From Mycobacterium sp. EPa45 (GTDB taxonomy: Bacteria > Actinomycetota > Actinomycetes > Mycobacteriales > Mycobacteriaceae), in the NCBI RefSeq assembly GCF_001021385.1, contig NZ_CP011773.1:2108001-2172000 (forward strand): DNA of 64,000 nt, in the 5' to 3' direction. The notes beneath the pieces were generated by a model that was not told the origin of the DNA, searched no databases, and saw only the letters and a program-made list of their open reading frames with translations. Made by a program: the position numbers and the translations under genes. This document shows, one piece after another, positions 30,296 through 39,808 of this stretch; positions within the stretch are counted from its first letter, which is position 1, and each line of letters starts with the position of its first letter.

Positions 30296-31899
30296 CGGGG
30301 CAACCGCCGTGCGTCGAGTCCGCCGAACAGCCCGTCGGCCTTGTTCCAGCCGGCGGCCAGCCGCTCGGCGGCATCCCGCCGTCCCGACGCCAGCGCGTCC
30401 GAGATCTCGCGCGCGGCGTGGGCGTGCAGGTGGGCGCGGTAGCGCGCGTAGTCCGCCGCCGAATCCTTGCTGACCATGAACGGCCAGTCGCTGGACACCG
30501 TCAGCAGGGTTTCGCGCAGGATCTGGTCGGCGACGAAATCCCGGCTGAGGGACCCGCCGCTGTGCGCCAGGGCCTTGTCGACCGTCGCCAACGCGGTGTC
30601 GACGACCTCGGTGTTGAGCCGCACGATGTCGGCAACCTGCTCGCCGGCCCACACCTGCCAGTCCTTGCCGGATCCCCAAGAGCTGGGCGGCAATTCGACG
30701 GGCGCGCCGACGAAACCAGCTTCCAGTGCGTCGTTGAGAGTTCCTACGCGGATTCCGGCCTCCGGCAGCGCGCGCAGCAAGCGCTCCAGCCAGATCGGTC
30801 CCTCGTACCACCAGTGCCCGAACAACTCGGTGTCGAACGCGGCCACCACATGCGCGGGGCGGCCGATGCGCTGCGACTCCGAAATGAGTCGCTGGCGCAC
30901 GACTCCGACGAAGTCGGCGACGTGGGTGTTGATGGCTGTGTCGGCACGCTGCGGGTCGTAGGGCGCCTTGGCCGCAGAGTCCACATTGCGGCCGGTGACG
31001 CGTGCGGGCTTGAGCCCGGTCAGGTGATCGTAGGTGTGGAAGTCGCGGTAAGCGGCATGCCCGGGGTAGCCCGACTTCGGCGACCACACCCGGTAACTGA
31101 CCTGCAAGTCCCGGCCGAACGCCACTACGTCCGTTGCTCCGACCGGTCGCCCCAGCGCGGTGTCGCCGTGCAGCGAGGGCCCGTCGACCATGAAATGTCC
31201 AACGCCCGCGGCAGCGTAATCATGTTCCATGCCTGGGGCGTAAGCACATTCGGGTGCCCAGATGCCTTTCGGCGTGTGCGCGAAGCGCTGACCGGCGTCG
31301 GCCAGCCCCTCGCGCAACGCGAATTCGCGCAGCCGCGGATTGAGCAGCGGCTGGAACGGGTGGGCGAGTGGCCCGCCCAGCAACTCGACGGTGCCGGCAT
31401 CGACCAGCTGACGCAGCAGCGGACTAGCGCCGTGGCGCCACAGCGTGCTGAACTCCTCGAGCGCTCGGCCCGCTTCGTCATACTCACGAATGCCGTACTT
31501 GCGCAACGCTTCCGGAGTCGTCGCCGTGCCGGCTTCGGCACCGGTCGGCGTGCGCAGGGTGGCCGCCTCGAGTGCCCGTAGCTGCCAGTTCGCCAGCCAG
31601 CGGTGCATGCCGTCCAGGCAGTACGGATCGTCGAGTTGAGCGGTGACCACCGGCGTCATGCCCAGCGTGATGACGCCACGACGATCCTCGGCTGCCAGTG
31701 TCCGCAGCACACGCATCAGCGGCAGGTAGGCCGCCGACCAGGATTGGTAGAGCCATTCTTCGCCGACCGGCCAGCGACCGTGGTGCGCCAGCCACGGCAG
31801 GTGGGTGTGCAGGACCAGGGTGAACTGCCCGGGCACCTGCTCGGTGGTCGGCATCGGCGGGCAGGAGCGAAGCGACCCGGGGATCGGCTGTGAGCTCAT
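30292..31899 (-). CDS. GH57 family glucan branching enzyme-like protein (Rv3031-like)
   Basis: A 535-residue GH57 protein. HTHLPWLAHHG near the N-terminus and GIWAPECAYAPG, containing the probable nucleophile glutamate, are family blocks, with AAFDTELFGHWWYEGP supplying the second acid. The C-terminal helical part is as in GH57 branching enzymes. ATG at 31899 overlaps the upstream methyltransferase stop by ATGA; an internal ATG at 31854 is also possible. Predicted to act on the MGLP or glycogen chain. Confidence 0.85.
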   Translation of the reverse strand: MSSQPIPGSLRSCPPMPTTEQVPGQFTLVLHTHLPWLAHHGRWPVGEEWLYQSWSAAYLPLMRVLRTLAAEDRRGVITLGMTPVVTAQLDDPYCLDGMHRWLANWQLRALEAATLRTPTGAEAGTATTPEALRKYGIREYDEAGRALEEFSTLWRHGASPLLRQLVDAGTVELLGGPLAHPFQPLLNPRLREFALREGLADAGQRFAHTPKGIWAPECAYAPGMEHDYAAAGVGHFMVDGPSLHGDTALGRPVGATDVVAFGRDLQVSYRVWSPKSGYPGHAAYRDFHTYDHLTGLKPARVTGRNVDSAAKAPYDPQRADTAINTHVADFVGVVRQRLISESQRIGRPAHVVAAFDTELFGHWWYEGPIWLERLLRALPEAGIRVGTLNDALEAGFVGAPVELPPSSWGSGKDWQVWAGEQVADIVRLNTEVVDTALATVDKALAHSGGSLSRDFVADQILRETLLTVSSDWPFMVSKDSAADYARYRAHLHAHAAREISDALASGRRDAAERLAAGWNKADGLFGGLDARRLPR

Positions 31900-32672
31900 A
31901 CGCGCACCGCGATGGCCACCAGATCCAGGCTGTCGTCGATATTCCGCTCGCTCGCGCCCAACAGGTCGAAGTCCTCACAGCGCACGGCCGCCACATCGGC
32001 AAGCAGGTCCTCAGGCCATACCGCGCCGGCCAGCGCGCGGTCGATCTGCGCACCGATGATCGAGCCGCCGTGGCGCTGGTCCATCGCGACCAGAGCCGCT
32101 CCGTGAAAGACCCCACTCATCGAGCGCACCTCGAATCCACCGTCGGTCAGCAACTCAGCGAGCTCCATCGCGTTGAGTTCACGGGTGTGGAACGGGTTGA
32201 CCGGCGTCTCCAGGCCGGGAGAGAAGGTGATGCGATTCGGCGTCGACATCAGCAGCAGGCCGCCCGCCCGCAGCACCCGCGCGCATTCGGCCACGAATTG
32301 TGGCTGATCCCACAGATGCTCGATGACCTGGAAGTTCACCACAACGTCAACTGAAGCGTCCGGCAGCGGCAGCGCGGCCAGATTGCCCTCGACGACCTCG
32401 ACACCCGGGTAGCGCGCAGCGACGTGCGCCACGGTGGCCGCGTCATAGTCCACAGCCACCACCCGGCGGGCGACCGAAGCGATCAGGTCAGCACCGTAGC
32501 CCTCGCCGCAACCGGCTTCCAGCACGTCACGACCTGCGCAAAGGTCGAGCAGGCAGCGATAGACGACCTCGTGGCGGCGAAACCAGTAGTTCTCTTCCGC
32601 CAGCCCGGGGATGGTCCGTTCGCCGGTCAGCGGTAAATCGCTGTCACCTGCGTCAGTTACGAATGCGCTCAT
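31896..32672 (-). CDS. SAM methyltransferase of MGLP cluster (Rv3030-like)
   Basis: A 258-residue class I methyltransferase: LEAGCGEGYGADLIA is motif I, AVDYDAATV the acidic loop, and VNFQVIEHLWDQP and LRAGGLLLMSTPN the later motifs. ATG at 32672 gives MSAFVTDAG; upstream codons in the same frame look non-coding. First gene of a three-gene operon joined by ATGA overlaps. Rv3030 has been linked to methylation of the glucose polymer. Confidence 0.85.
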   Translation of the reverse strand: MSAFVTDAGDSDLPLTGERTIPGLAEENYWFRRHEVVYRCLLDLCAGRDVLEAGCGEGYGADLIASVARRVVAVDYDAATVAHVAARYPGVEVVEGNLAALPLPDASVDVVVNFQVIEHLWDQPQFVAECARVLRAGGLLLMSTPNRITFSPGLETPVNPFHTRELNAMELAELLTDGGFEVRSMSGVFHGAALVAMDQRHGGSIIGAQIDRALAGAVWPEDLLADVAAVRCEDFDLLGASERNIDDSLDLVAIAVRV

Positions 32673-32779
32673 TGCAAGGCAGGCTAACCTGAAGTTGGCG
32701 GTTCGCGAACTGCTCGGTACCGATGGGCTGCTAATACACAAACTTCGACCAGCTATGGTGTTTCTGCGAACCACGCTAA

Positions 32780-32795
32780 GTTACCCATCGGTAAC
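32780..32795. promoter_or_regulatory. Palindromic operator candidate before fixA
   Basis: GTTACC-CATC-GGTAAC is a perfect inverted repeat with 6-base arms. It overlaps TAACAT (32792-32797), a TANNNT -10 candidate for fixA, about 80 bases before its ATG. A TetR-family repressor of fatty-acid metabolism is a plausible binder. Confidence 0.45.
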
Positions 32796-32877
32796 ATGAT
32801 GTGTGTTGCGGAATGACCAAAGAGTCTTGCGACCTTCGCTGGCCGCAGGACGCCTGCCAGGAGGACGTAGAAGACTC

Positions 32878-33672
32878 ATGACGAACATCGTGGTCCTGAT
32901 CAAACAGGTCCCAGACACGTGGTCCGAGCGCAAGCTGTCCGACGGTGACTACACGCTCGATCGCGACGCCGCCGATGCCGTGCTGGACGAGATCAACGAG
33001 CGGGCCGTCGAAGAAGCCCTGCTGATCAAGGAGCGGGAAGGCGATGCCGCCGGCACCGTCACCGTCCTGACGGCGGGCCCGGAGCGCGCCACCGAGGCGA
33101 TCCGCAAAGCGCTGTCGATGGGTGCCGACAAGGCCGTACACCTGCTCGACGACGGCTTGCACGGCTCCGACATGGTGCAGACCGGCTGGGCGCTGGCCCG
33201 TGCCCTGGGCGCCATCGAGGGCACCGAACTGGTCATCGCCGGTAACGAGGCCACCGACGGAACCGGCGGCGCGGTCCCGGCCATCATCGCCGAGTACCTC
33301 GGCCTGCCCCAGCTGACGCACCTGCGCAAGGTGAGCGTCGAGGGCGGCAAGATCACCGGCGAGCGGGAGACCGACGACGGCGTGTTCACCCTGGAGGCCT
33401 CACTTCCCGCGGTCATCAGCGTCACCGAGAAGATCAACGAGCCGCGCTTCCCGTCCTTCAAGGGCATCATGGCCGCGAAGAAGAAGGAAGTGACCACCCT
33501 GACGCTGGCCGAGATCGGCGTCGAGGGCGACGAGGTCGGCCTGGCCAACGCCGGAACCTCGGTGCTGTCGTCGACTCCGAAGCCGCCCAAGACCGCGGGC
33601 GAAAAGGTCACCGACGAAGGCGACGGCGGCACGAAGGTCGCCGAGTACCTGGTTGCCCAAAAGATCATCTAA
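32878..33672 (+). CDS. fixA: Electron transfer flavoprotein beta subunit
   Basis: A 264-residue ETF beta subunit that carries electrons from acyl-CoA dehydrogenases to the respiratory chain together with FixB. N-terminal NIVVLIKQVPDTW and the family segment MGADKAVHL are seen; AGNEATDGTGG lies at the flavin/AMP site and PRFPSFKGIMAAKKK near the C-terminus. Matches Rv3029c. GGAGG lies 12 bases before the ATG. Confidence 0.94.
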   Translation: MTNIVVLIKQVPDTWSERKLSDGDYTLDRDAADAVLDEINERAVEEALLIKEREGDAAGTVTVLTAGPERATEAIRKALSMGADKAVHLLDDGLHGSDMVQTGWALARALGAIEGTELVIAGNEATDGTGGAVPAIIAEYLGLPQLTHLRKVSVEGGKITGERETDDGVFTLEASLPAVISVTEKINEPRFPSFKGIMAAKKKEVTTLTLAEIGVEGDEVGLANAGTSVLSSTPKPPKTAGEKVTDEGDGGTKVAEYLVAQKII

Positions 33673-33713
33673 CCCTTCCCCGGACATTCGAAAGACTAAG
33701 AGGCTGAACAGCA

Positions 33714-34670
33714 ATGGCTGAAGTACTTGTGCTCGTCGAGCACGCCGAAGGTGCGGTGAAGAAAGTCACCGCAGAACTCATCACCGCCGCCCGCACTCTG
33801 GGCGAGCCGTCCGCCGTGGTGATCGGTGCCCCCGGCACCGCCGCACCGCTCGTCGACGATCTCAAGGCCGCCGGTGCGGCCAAGATCTACGTTGCCGAGT
33901 CCGACGACGCCGCGAACTATCTGATCACCCCGTTCGTCGACGTGTTGGCGTCGCTGGTGGAGTCGGCGACTCCGGCCGCCGTGCTGCTGGCCGCCAATGC
34001 CGACGGCAAGGAGATCGGCGGCCGGCTGGCCGCACGGACCGGTGCCGGTGTGCTGTCCGACGTCGTCGAGGTCAAGGAGGGCGGCAAGGCCATCCACTCC
34101 ATCTTCGGTGGCGCCTTCACCGTCGAGGCCCAGGCCACGGGTGACACCCCGGTGATCACGCTGCGCCCCGGTGCCGTCGACGCTGCGCCGCAGGCCGGTG
34201 CCGGCGAGCAGGTCAACGTGGAGGTGCCCGCGCAGGGCGACGGTGCCACCAAGATCACCAAGCGTGAGCCCGCCGTGGCCGGTGACCGTCCGGAGCTCAC
34301 CGAGGCCAGTGTCGTGGTCTCCGGTGGCCGTGGTGTCGGTAGCGCCGAGAAGTTCTCCGTGGTCGAGGACCTGGCCGACTCGCTCGGTGGCGCCGTCGGC
34401 GCCTCCCGTGCCGCCGTCGACTCCGGCTACTACCCGGGCCAGTTCCAGGTGGGCCAGACCGGCAAGACGGTCTCGCCGCAGCTGTACATCGCGCTGGGCA
34501 TCTCCGGGGCGATCCAGCACCGCGCAGGTATGCAGACGTCCAAGACGATCATCGCGGTGAATAAGGACGAGGAAGCGCCGATCTTCGAGATCGCCGATCT
34601 CGGCATCGTCGGCGATCTGTTCAACGTCACCCCGCAGCTGACCGACGCGGTCAAGGCCCGCAAGGGTTAA
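33714..34670 (+). CDS. fixB: Electron transfer flavoprotein alpha subunit
   Basis: A 318-residue ETF alpha subunit. The C-terminal FAD-binding region is well kept: [39 protein letters not shown], and [12 protein letters not shown]. The N-terminal [12 protein letters not shown] is typical. Pairs with fixA 41 bases upstream (Rv3028c). A strong terminator follows. Confidence 0.94.
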   Translation: MAEVLVLVEHAEGAVKKVTAELITAARTLGEPSAVVIGAPGTAAPLVDDLKAAGAAKIYVAESDDAANYLITPFVDVLASLVESATPAAVLLAANADGKEIGGRLAARTGAGVLSDVVEVKEGGKAIHSIFGGAFTVEAQATGDTPVITLRPGAVDAAPQAGAGEQVNVEVPAQGDGATKITKREPAVAGDRPELTEASVVVSGGRGVGSAEKFSVVEDLADSLGGAVGASRAAVDSGYYPGQFQVGQTGKTVSPQLYIALGISGAIQHRAGMQTSKTIIAVNKDEEAPIFEIADLGIVGDLFNVTPQLTDAVKARKG

Positions 34671-34680
34671 TCAGTCGACA

Positions 34681-34717
34681 AAGCCCCCGAACACCGGTTT
34701 CCGGTGTTCGGGGGCTT
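34681..34717 (+). terminator. Intrinsic terminator after fixAB
   Basis: A perfect 17-base stem (34681-34697 with 34701-34717) around a TTT loop, followed by TTCGCTTTTA. It stands 11 bases after the fixB stop and separates fixAB from the acyltransferase pair. Confidence 0.9.
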
Positions 34718-34802
34718 TTCGCTTTTATTGGTCATCGAGCGTGCACGAACACGTCACGCGGGCGTTGACATCCCGCTGAACGACTCGGCAACCGTTTCAG
34801 CT

Positions 34803-35645
34803 ATGAGCACTGCATCTGTACTCATAGCCCCCGACCGGAACGAATCCGCCGCACTGCGCGGCCCGCGCTACTCGCTACTGCTGTCCACCGACCCCACCCT
34901 GATCGACGCGGCGCAGCGGCTGCGGTATCAGGTGTTCACCACTGAGCCCGGCTACGCACTGCCCACCGACGGCGACGGGCGTGACGCCGATCGGTTCGAC
35001 GAATTCTGCGACCACCTCCTGGTGCGGGAGGACACCTCCGGTGAGCTCGTCGGCTGCTATCGCATGCTGCCGCCACCCGGTGCGATCGCGGCCGGAACTC
35101 TCTACACCGCAACCGAATTCGACATCAGCGCACTCGATGAGCTGAGGCCGTCGCTGGTGGAGATGGGCCGCGCGGTAGTGCGTGCCGACCACCGCAACGG
35201 CGCCGTGGTGCTGCTCATGTGGGCAGGCATCCTGGCCTACCTGGACCGCTGCGGCTACGACTACGTCACCGGATGTGTCTCGGTTCCCACGCACTCAGAC
35301 GACCCGGCGGGTCCACCTCCAGGTTCTCAGATTCGCGGGGTGCGCGACTTCGTACTGCGCCGCCACGCCGCGGACCCCGAGCACATGGTGTACCCGTACC
35401 GGCCGGTCGTGGTGGACGGTCTGGGCCTCGACGACATCGCACCACCGACGCGGCCGACCATTCCGCCGCTGATGCGTGGCTACCTGCGCCTCGGCGCCCG
35501 GGTCTGCGGTGAACCGGCCCACGATCCCGAATTCGGTGTCGGGGACTTCCCGGCCCTGCTGGCCAAGCGGCAGGCCGATACCCGCTATTTGACCAGGCTG
35601 CGGTCGGTATCGGCGGCCAGCGAGATGGCTGGGGGAATGGCATGA
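34803..35645 (+). CDS. OlsB-like N-acyltransferase, GNAT (Rv3027c-like)
   Basis: A 280-residue acyltransferase of the family that includes ornithine-acyl transferase OlsB (Acetyltransf_5). Seen: AAQRLRYQVFTTEPGY, an acidic stretch FDEFCDHLLV, GCYRMLPP, and VEMGRAVVRADHRNGAVVLLMWAG with the acyl-binding loop. ATG at 34803 is chosen; an open frame upstream crosses the terminator. It overlaps the PlsC-like gene by ATGA, an arrangement like olsBA, so a lyso-aminolipid may be made and then acylated again. Product unproven. Confidence 0.75.
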   Translation: MSTASVLIAPDRNESAALRGPRYSLLLSTDPTLIDAAQRLRYQVFTTEPGYALPTDGDGRDADRFDEFCDHLLVREDTSGELVGCYRMLPPPGAIAAGTLYTATEFDISALDELRPSLVEMGRAVVRADHRNGAVVLLMWAGILAYLDRCGYDYVTGCVSVPTHSDDPAGPPPGSQIRGVRDFVLRRHAADPEHMVYPYRPVVVDGLGLDDIAPPTRPTIPPLMRGYLRLGARVCGEPAHDPEFGVGDFPALLAKRQADTRYLTRLRSVSAASEMAGGMA

Positions 35646-36478
35646 CGGTGACCGAGCACGCCTGGCTGCCGCGTGCATTGTGTGACGACAGTTGTGTGCG
35701 CGCCGGCGGCGCCCCGCCGTCGCGACGGGTGATCGCGGCCGTGCGCGCGGGAATCCGCATCACGTCGGCGCTGATGCTCTTGCTGGTGGTGCCACTGCTG
35801 GCGGTGCCGGTGCCGGGCCGTGGGCGCGCGCAGCGGCTGTACTGCCGAAGCTTCTTGCGCTGCCTTGGTGTGCGAATCACTGTGTCCGGCGGGCCGATTC
35901 GCAACCTGCGCGGTGTGCTGGTGGTCAGTGGCCACGTCTCCTGGGTGGACATCTTCGTCATCGGCTCGGTGCTGCCCGGCGCGTTCGTCGCGCGGGCCGA
36001 CCTGGTCGACTGGCCTGCCGTCGGGTTGGCCGCGCGGATCATGAAGGTCATCCCGATCGACCGGTCCAGCCTGCGTCGGCTGCCGCAGGTGGTCGCAACG
36101 GTGGCCGAGCGGCTTCGCCATGGCCAGACCGTCGTCGCGTTCCCCGAAGGAACCACGTGGTGTGGCCTGGCTTACGGCCAATTTCGCCCGGCGATGTTTC
36201 AGGCCGCCGTGGATTCGGGACGCCCGGTGCAGCCCCTGCGGCTGACCTACCACCACCGCGACGGCCGCCCGTCGACGGTGACGGCGTTCGTCGGCGACGA
36301 CACGCTGTGGCAATCGCTGAGCCGCACGGTTCGTACCCGGGTGACCGTCGTCGACGTCGAGGTTGCGTCGCTGGAATTGCCCGGCACCGACCGGCGCGAA
36401 CTGGCGGCGCGCTGCGAGGTGGCCGTTCGGGGGCAGATCGCCCCGCGCTTCGAGCACAGCCACGCACTGGCGGGCTGA
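35642..36478 (+). CDS. PlsC/OlsA-like 1-acyl transferase
   Basis: A 278-residue membrane-associated acyltransferase. The N-terminal helix is ITSALMLLLVVPLLAVPVPG; GHVSWVDI is the HX4D-type catalytic motif, and FPEGTTWCG the phosphate or acceptor motif. Coupled to the GNAT gene; corresponds to Rv3026c. Probably adds the second acyl chain to a glycerolipid or an amino-acid lipid. Confidence 0.8.
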   Translation: MTVTEHAWLPRALCDDSCVRAGGAPPSRRVIAAVRAGIRITSALMLLLVVPLLAVPVPGRGRAQRLYCRSFLRCLGVRITVSGGPIRNLRGVLVVSGHVSWVDIFVIGSVLPGAFVARADLVDWPAVGLAARIMKVIPIDRSSLRRLPQVVATVAERLRHGQTVVAFPEGTTWCGLAYGQFRPAMFQAAVDSGRPVQPLRLTYHHRDGRPSTVTAFVGDDTLWQSLSRTVRTRVTVVDVEVASLELPGTDRRELAARCEVAVRGQIAPRFEHSHALAG

Positions 36479-36535
36479 CCGGGCCAGATCCGCGCGGTCA
36501 GGAAGCACTCCGCCTGCCGGTATCCTGGACGGGCT

Positions 36536-37741
36536 ATGAGCCCGACCGCCGGTCCGGTGTATCTCGACCACGCTGCCACCACCCCGATGTATCCCGCTGC
36601 CATCGAGGCGATGACGGCTGCGCTGGGCACCGTCGGTAACGCCTCCTCGCTGCACACCTCGGGCCGCGACGCCCGGCGGCGGATGGAGGAGGCCCGGGAG
36701 AGCCTTGCGGCGCGCCTGGGCGCTCGCCCGTCGGAAGTGATCTTCACCGCGGGCGGTACCGAGAGTGACAACCTCGCGGTCAAAGGGATCTATTGGGCGC
36801 GTCGTGACGCCGAGCCCGGACGTCGCCGCATCGTGACCACCGCTGTCGAACACCACGCGGTCCTCGACGCCGTCACCTGGCTGGCCGAGCACGAGGGCGC
36901 CGACGTCACATTCCTGCCGACCGAACCCGACGGGTCGGTGACGGCGGGTGCGTTGCGTGAAGCGCTGACCGAGCAGGACGACGTGGCGCTGGTCTCGGTG
37001 ATGTGGGCCAACAACGAAGTCGGCACGATCATGCCGATCGCTGAACTGGCCGCGGTCGCCGCCGAGTTCGATGTGCCGATCCACAGTGACGCCGTCCAGG
37101 CGGTCGGCCACATCCCGGTGGACTTCACCGGGTCAGGTTTGTCGGCGATGAGCCTGGCAGCGCACAAGTTCGGCGGACCGACCGGTGTCGGTGCGTTGCT
37201 GCTGCGCCGTGCCACGACCTGTGTCCCGCTGCTGCATGGCGGCGGTCAAGAACGCGATGTCCGGTCCGGCACACCGGATGTCGCGGGTGCGGTCGCGATG
37301 GCGGCGGCAGCTGACGTCGCCGTCGAATCGCTCGACGCCACCGGTGCGCGGCTGCGCGGTCTGCGCGAGCGGCTGATCAACGGAGTCTTGACTACGATCG
37401 ACGACACCGGAGTCAACGGCGCCCTCGGTGATCGGCGGCTGCCGGGCAACACCCACTTCACGTTCCGCGGCTGCGAGGGTGACTCACTGCTGATGTTGTT
37501 GGACGCCAACGGAATCGAATGCTCAACCGGCTCGGCCTGCACGGCCGGGGTGGCTCAGCCGTCCCACGTCCTGCTGGCCATGGGCGCCGACCCCGAAGCG
37601 GCCCGTGGTTCGCTGCGGTTGTCGCTCGGCCACACCAGCACCGAGGCCGACGTCGACGCGGCGCTGCGGGTGTTGCCGGCCGCGGTCGAGCGGGCCCGCC
37701 AGGCCGCACTGGCCAGTTCGTCACTGGGGGTGCTGCGATGA
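36536..37741 (+). CDS. iscS: Cysteine desulfurase
   Basis: A 401-residue PLP enzyme removing sulfur from cysteine for tRNA thiolation and Fe-S assembly. [13 protein letters not shown] at the start, the PLP lysine in [12 protein letters not shown] and the catalytic cysteine in STGSACTAG are all present. Its stop overlaps mnmA as ATGA, supporting sulfur transfer to tRNA thiolation. Matches Rv3025c. Confidence 0.94.
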   Translation: MSPTAGPVYLDHAATTPMYPAAIEAMTAALGTVGNASSLHTSGRDARRRMEEARESLAARLGARPSEVIFTAGGTESDNLAVKGIYWARRDAEPGRRRIVTTAVEHHAVLDAVTWLAEHEGADVTFLPTEPDGSVTAGALREALTEQDDVALVSVMWANNEVGTIMPIAELAAVAAEFDVPIHSDAVQAVGHIPVDFTGSGLSAMSLAAHKFGGPTGVGALLLRRATTCVPLLHGGGQERDVRSGTPDVAGAVAMAAAADVAVESLDATGARLRGLRERLINGVLTTIDDTGVNGALGDRRLPGNTHFTFRGCEGDSLLMLLDANGIECSTGSACTAGVAQPSHVLLAMGADPEAARGSLRLSLGHTSTEADVDAALRVLPAAVERARQAALASSSLGVLR

Positions 37742-38817
37742 GGGTGCTGGCCGCGATGAGCGGTGGCGTCGATTCGTCGGTCGCCGCCGCGCGAATGGTC
37801 GACGCCGGCCACGAGGTCGTCGGGGTGCACCTGGCATTGTCGCGCGAGCCGGGCACGCTGCGGACCGGTTCGCGCGGCTGCTGCTCCAAAGAGGACGCCG
37901 GCGACGCGCGCCGGGTTGCCGATGTGCTCGGAATCCCGTTCTATGTCTGGGATTTCGCCGACAGGTTCGCCGAAGACGTGATCGACGACTTCGTCTCCTC
38001 CTATGAACGCGGCGAGACCCCGAACCCCTGCGTGCGCTGCAACGAGAAGATCAAGTTCTCGGCGTTGGCGGCCAAGGCGCTGGCGCTGGGCTTCGATGCG
38101 GTGGCCACCGGCCACTACGCCCGGCTGTCGGCAGGCCGGCTGCGCCGTGCGGTCGACGTCGACAAGGACCAGTCCTACGTGCTCGGTGTGCTGACCGCTC
38201 AGCAATTGCGCCACGCGGCGTTCCCGATCGGCGACACCCCCAAGCCGGCGATCCGCGAGGAGGCTGCGCGGCGCGGGCTGGCGGTGGCCGAAAAGCCCGA
38301 CAGCCATGACATCTGCTTCATCCCTTCCGGCGATACCCAGGCCTTCCTGGGTGCCCGGATCGGGGTGCGGCGTGGAACGGTCGTCGACGACGCCAGCGGT
38401 GCGGTGCTCGCCGAGCACGACGGGGTGCACGGGTTCACCATCGGCCAGCGCAAAGGCCTCGGGATCGCGGGGCCCGGACCGGACGGCCTGCCGCGCTACG
38501 TCACCGCAATCGACGCCGAATCGCAGACGGTGCGGGTGGGGGCGAAAGAAGACCTCGAAGTGCGGTCGCTGACCGGCGCCCGCCCGGTGTTCACCTCCGG
38601 TGTCGCGCTCGCCGGGCCGGTGGAGTGCGAGGTCCAGGTGCGCGCCCACGGCGGCGTGGTGCCTGCCGTCGCCGAAGTGGCCGGCGGTGAGCTGGCAGTG
38701 GCCTTGCGGACCCCGCTGCGCGGCGTCGCGCCGGGGCAGACGTTAGTGCTGTACCGGCCGGACCCGGCCGGCGACGAGGTGATCGCCAGCGCGACGATCA
38801 GCGCGTCGTCCAGCTGA
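37738..38817 (+). CDS. mnmA: tRNA 2-thiouridylase
   Basis: A 359-residue enzyme that thiolates U34 of tRNAs. The PP-loop motif [12 protein letters not shown] is at residues 5-16, the nucleophile cysteine in NPCVRCN, and the persulfide cysteine in [10 protein letters not shown]. The ATG at 37738 overlaps iscS; the longer frame upstream lies inside iscS. Matches Rv3024c (trmU). It is the last gene before the accessory island. Confidence 0.94.
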   Translation: MRVLAAMSGGVDSSVAAARMVDAGHEVVGVHLALSREPGTLRTGSRGCCSKEDAGDARRVADVLGIPFYVWDFADRFAEDVIDDFVSSYERGETPNPCVRCNEKIKFSALAAKALALGFDAVATGHYARLSAGRLRRAVDVDKDQSYVLGVLTAQQLRHAAFPIGDTPKPAIREEAARRGLAVAEKPDSHDICFIPSGDTQAFLGARIGVRRGTVVDDASGAVLAEHDGVHGFTIGQRKGLGIAGPGPDGLPRYVTAIDAESQTVRVGAKEDLEVRSLTGARPVFTSGVALAGPVECEVQVRAHGGVVPAVAEVAGGELAVALRTPLRGVAPGQTLVLYRPDPAGDEVIASATISASSS

Positions 38818-38850
38818 TCAAAGGCGGGACGGTATGCGCGCGCGGGGCGC

Positions 38851-39357
38851 ATGATGACTCGCATGGGACGAGTTGCCATACCGCGGTCGTTGTCGCGTTG
38901 TTGGGGCGGATTGATAAAGACACTTCCAGTTGTCGCAGTCGCTGCTCTCAGCGTGTCCTTCGCTGGCTCGGTGCACGCCGATATCACGCCGTACGTGAAG
39001 CTGCCCGGAATGGCCGTTTGTCAGGTCGATCTGGATAGCGTTGTTTGCGAGAGTAATTGGCCCCAAGCGCCGGTGACGTCATGCCCGCAGTGCCCGGACG
39101 TGATGCACATGGATCAGGCCGTGGTCGACGCCATGGGCAACCTCATCTGGCGTGACGCCAATATCGGTGATCCCGAGACGGCCGGTCCGGGTTGGTTCGA
39201 ACTGACGGCATCTCAGCCGTATCGCGGCTATGGCTGGACGGGCGAAATTAATCCTTCGGGTCGTGTCACATTCGGCAATGACTTGACTGGTCACGGTCTT
39301 GAAATAACCTGGGTCGTGGACCGTGATGCGAGCCATGCCGAGATCAGCACGTTCTGA
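38851..39357 (+). CDS. Secreted protein, unknown function
   Basis: A 168-residue exported protein. Basic N-terminus, hydrophobic run LPVVAVAALSVSFAG and cleavage site near SVHA before DITPYVK. The mature part has five cysteines (CQVDLDSVVC, CPQC), suggesting disulfides, and the tail GHGLEITWVVDRDASHAEIS. First gene of the island, where GC drops. ATG at 38851, 38854 and 38863 are all possible starts. No family recognised. Confidence 0.65.
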   Translation: MMTRMGRVAIPRSLSRCWGGLIKTLPVVAVAALSVSFAGSVHADITPYVKLPGMAVCQVDLDSVVCESNWPQAPVTSCPQCPDVMHMDQAVVDAMGNLIWRDANIGDPETAGPGWFELTASQPYRGYGWTGEINPSGRVTFGNDLTGHGLEITWVVDRDASHAEISTF

Positions 39358-39383
39358 AACGGGTTCGAAGAATCACGATGGCT

Positions 39384-39647
39384 ATGATCGGCGACCAGAA
39401 GGCGTTGGTTCGGCGCCGTTCATGAGCTGCGACCCCATTCGTCGGCGAAGGGCGTCGGTGGAGTCCGGAACTTTTCACAACGCTCAAAGCTAACCCCGGC
39501 AGCACCCGCAGTTGTCTTCGAGCTAACCGATTCGAAATCGACCCGAGCCCTTTCAAGGTCAAACATATTGCCGGGCAGACACTCTCAGTGTTCGAGGCGG
39601 GCGAAGTCGCCCTTGAGCTACGGGAGGCCCAGCGCGCTGTCGCCTAA
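39384..39647 (+). pseudogene. Possible decayed gene, interrupted by TGA
   Basis: A frame from ATG 39384 runs 13 codons (MIGDQKALVRRRS), hits TGA at 39423-39425, then continues 73 codons to TAA at 39645. The second part looks protein-like (RFEIDPSPFKVKHIAG, LSVFEAGEVALELREAQRAVA) and has no start codon except an internal GTG. A single-codon interruption of a short gene is the simplest reading; family not recognised and coding nature unproven. Confidence 0.3.
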
Positions 39648-39808
39648 GGCAAAAGTCGCTGCCGGGAACCACACTGGTTTACCTTGCTTTAATTGCACTT
39701 TTGACACCGAAGCGACTTGTTCGGTGACAGACTTGCGGCCGACATATGGTTGTCGGTCAATGGACTTCGACGGTGCAGAGTTGCCGAGGCCGGCGGGGAG
39801 GAGTTTAT
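39648..39808. other. Intergenic, low-GC, no gene seen
   Basis: With the preceding remnant this makes a 451-base stretch (39358-39808) between two exported proteins lacking any intact gene. The composition is visibly less GC-rich than the backbone. A short AT-rich run CCTTGCTTTAATTGCACTTTTGAC could include a promoter for the following lipoprotein. No tRNA, repeat or att site is visible. Confidence 0.4.

Noticed and set aside
30296..31087. Upstream extension of the glycosyltransferase frame
   Set aside because: It lies wholly inside the GH57 gene; the ATG at 30295 overlaps its stop and matches the family.
35585..37111. 508-codon antisense frame across acyltransferase and iscS genes
   Set aside because: Opposite two well-supported genes, with compositionally biased product.
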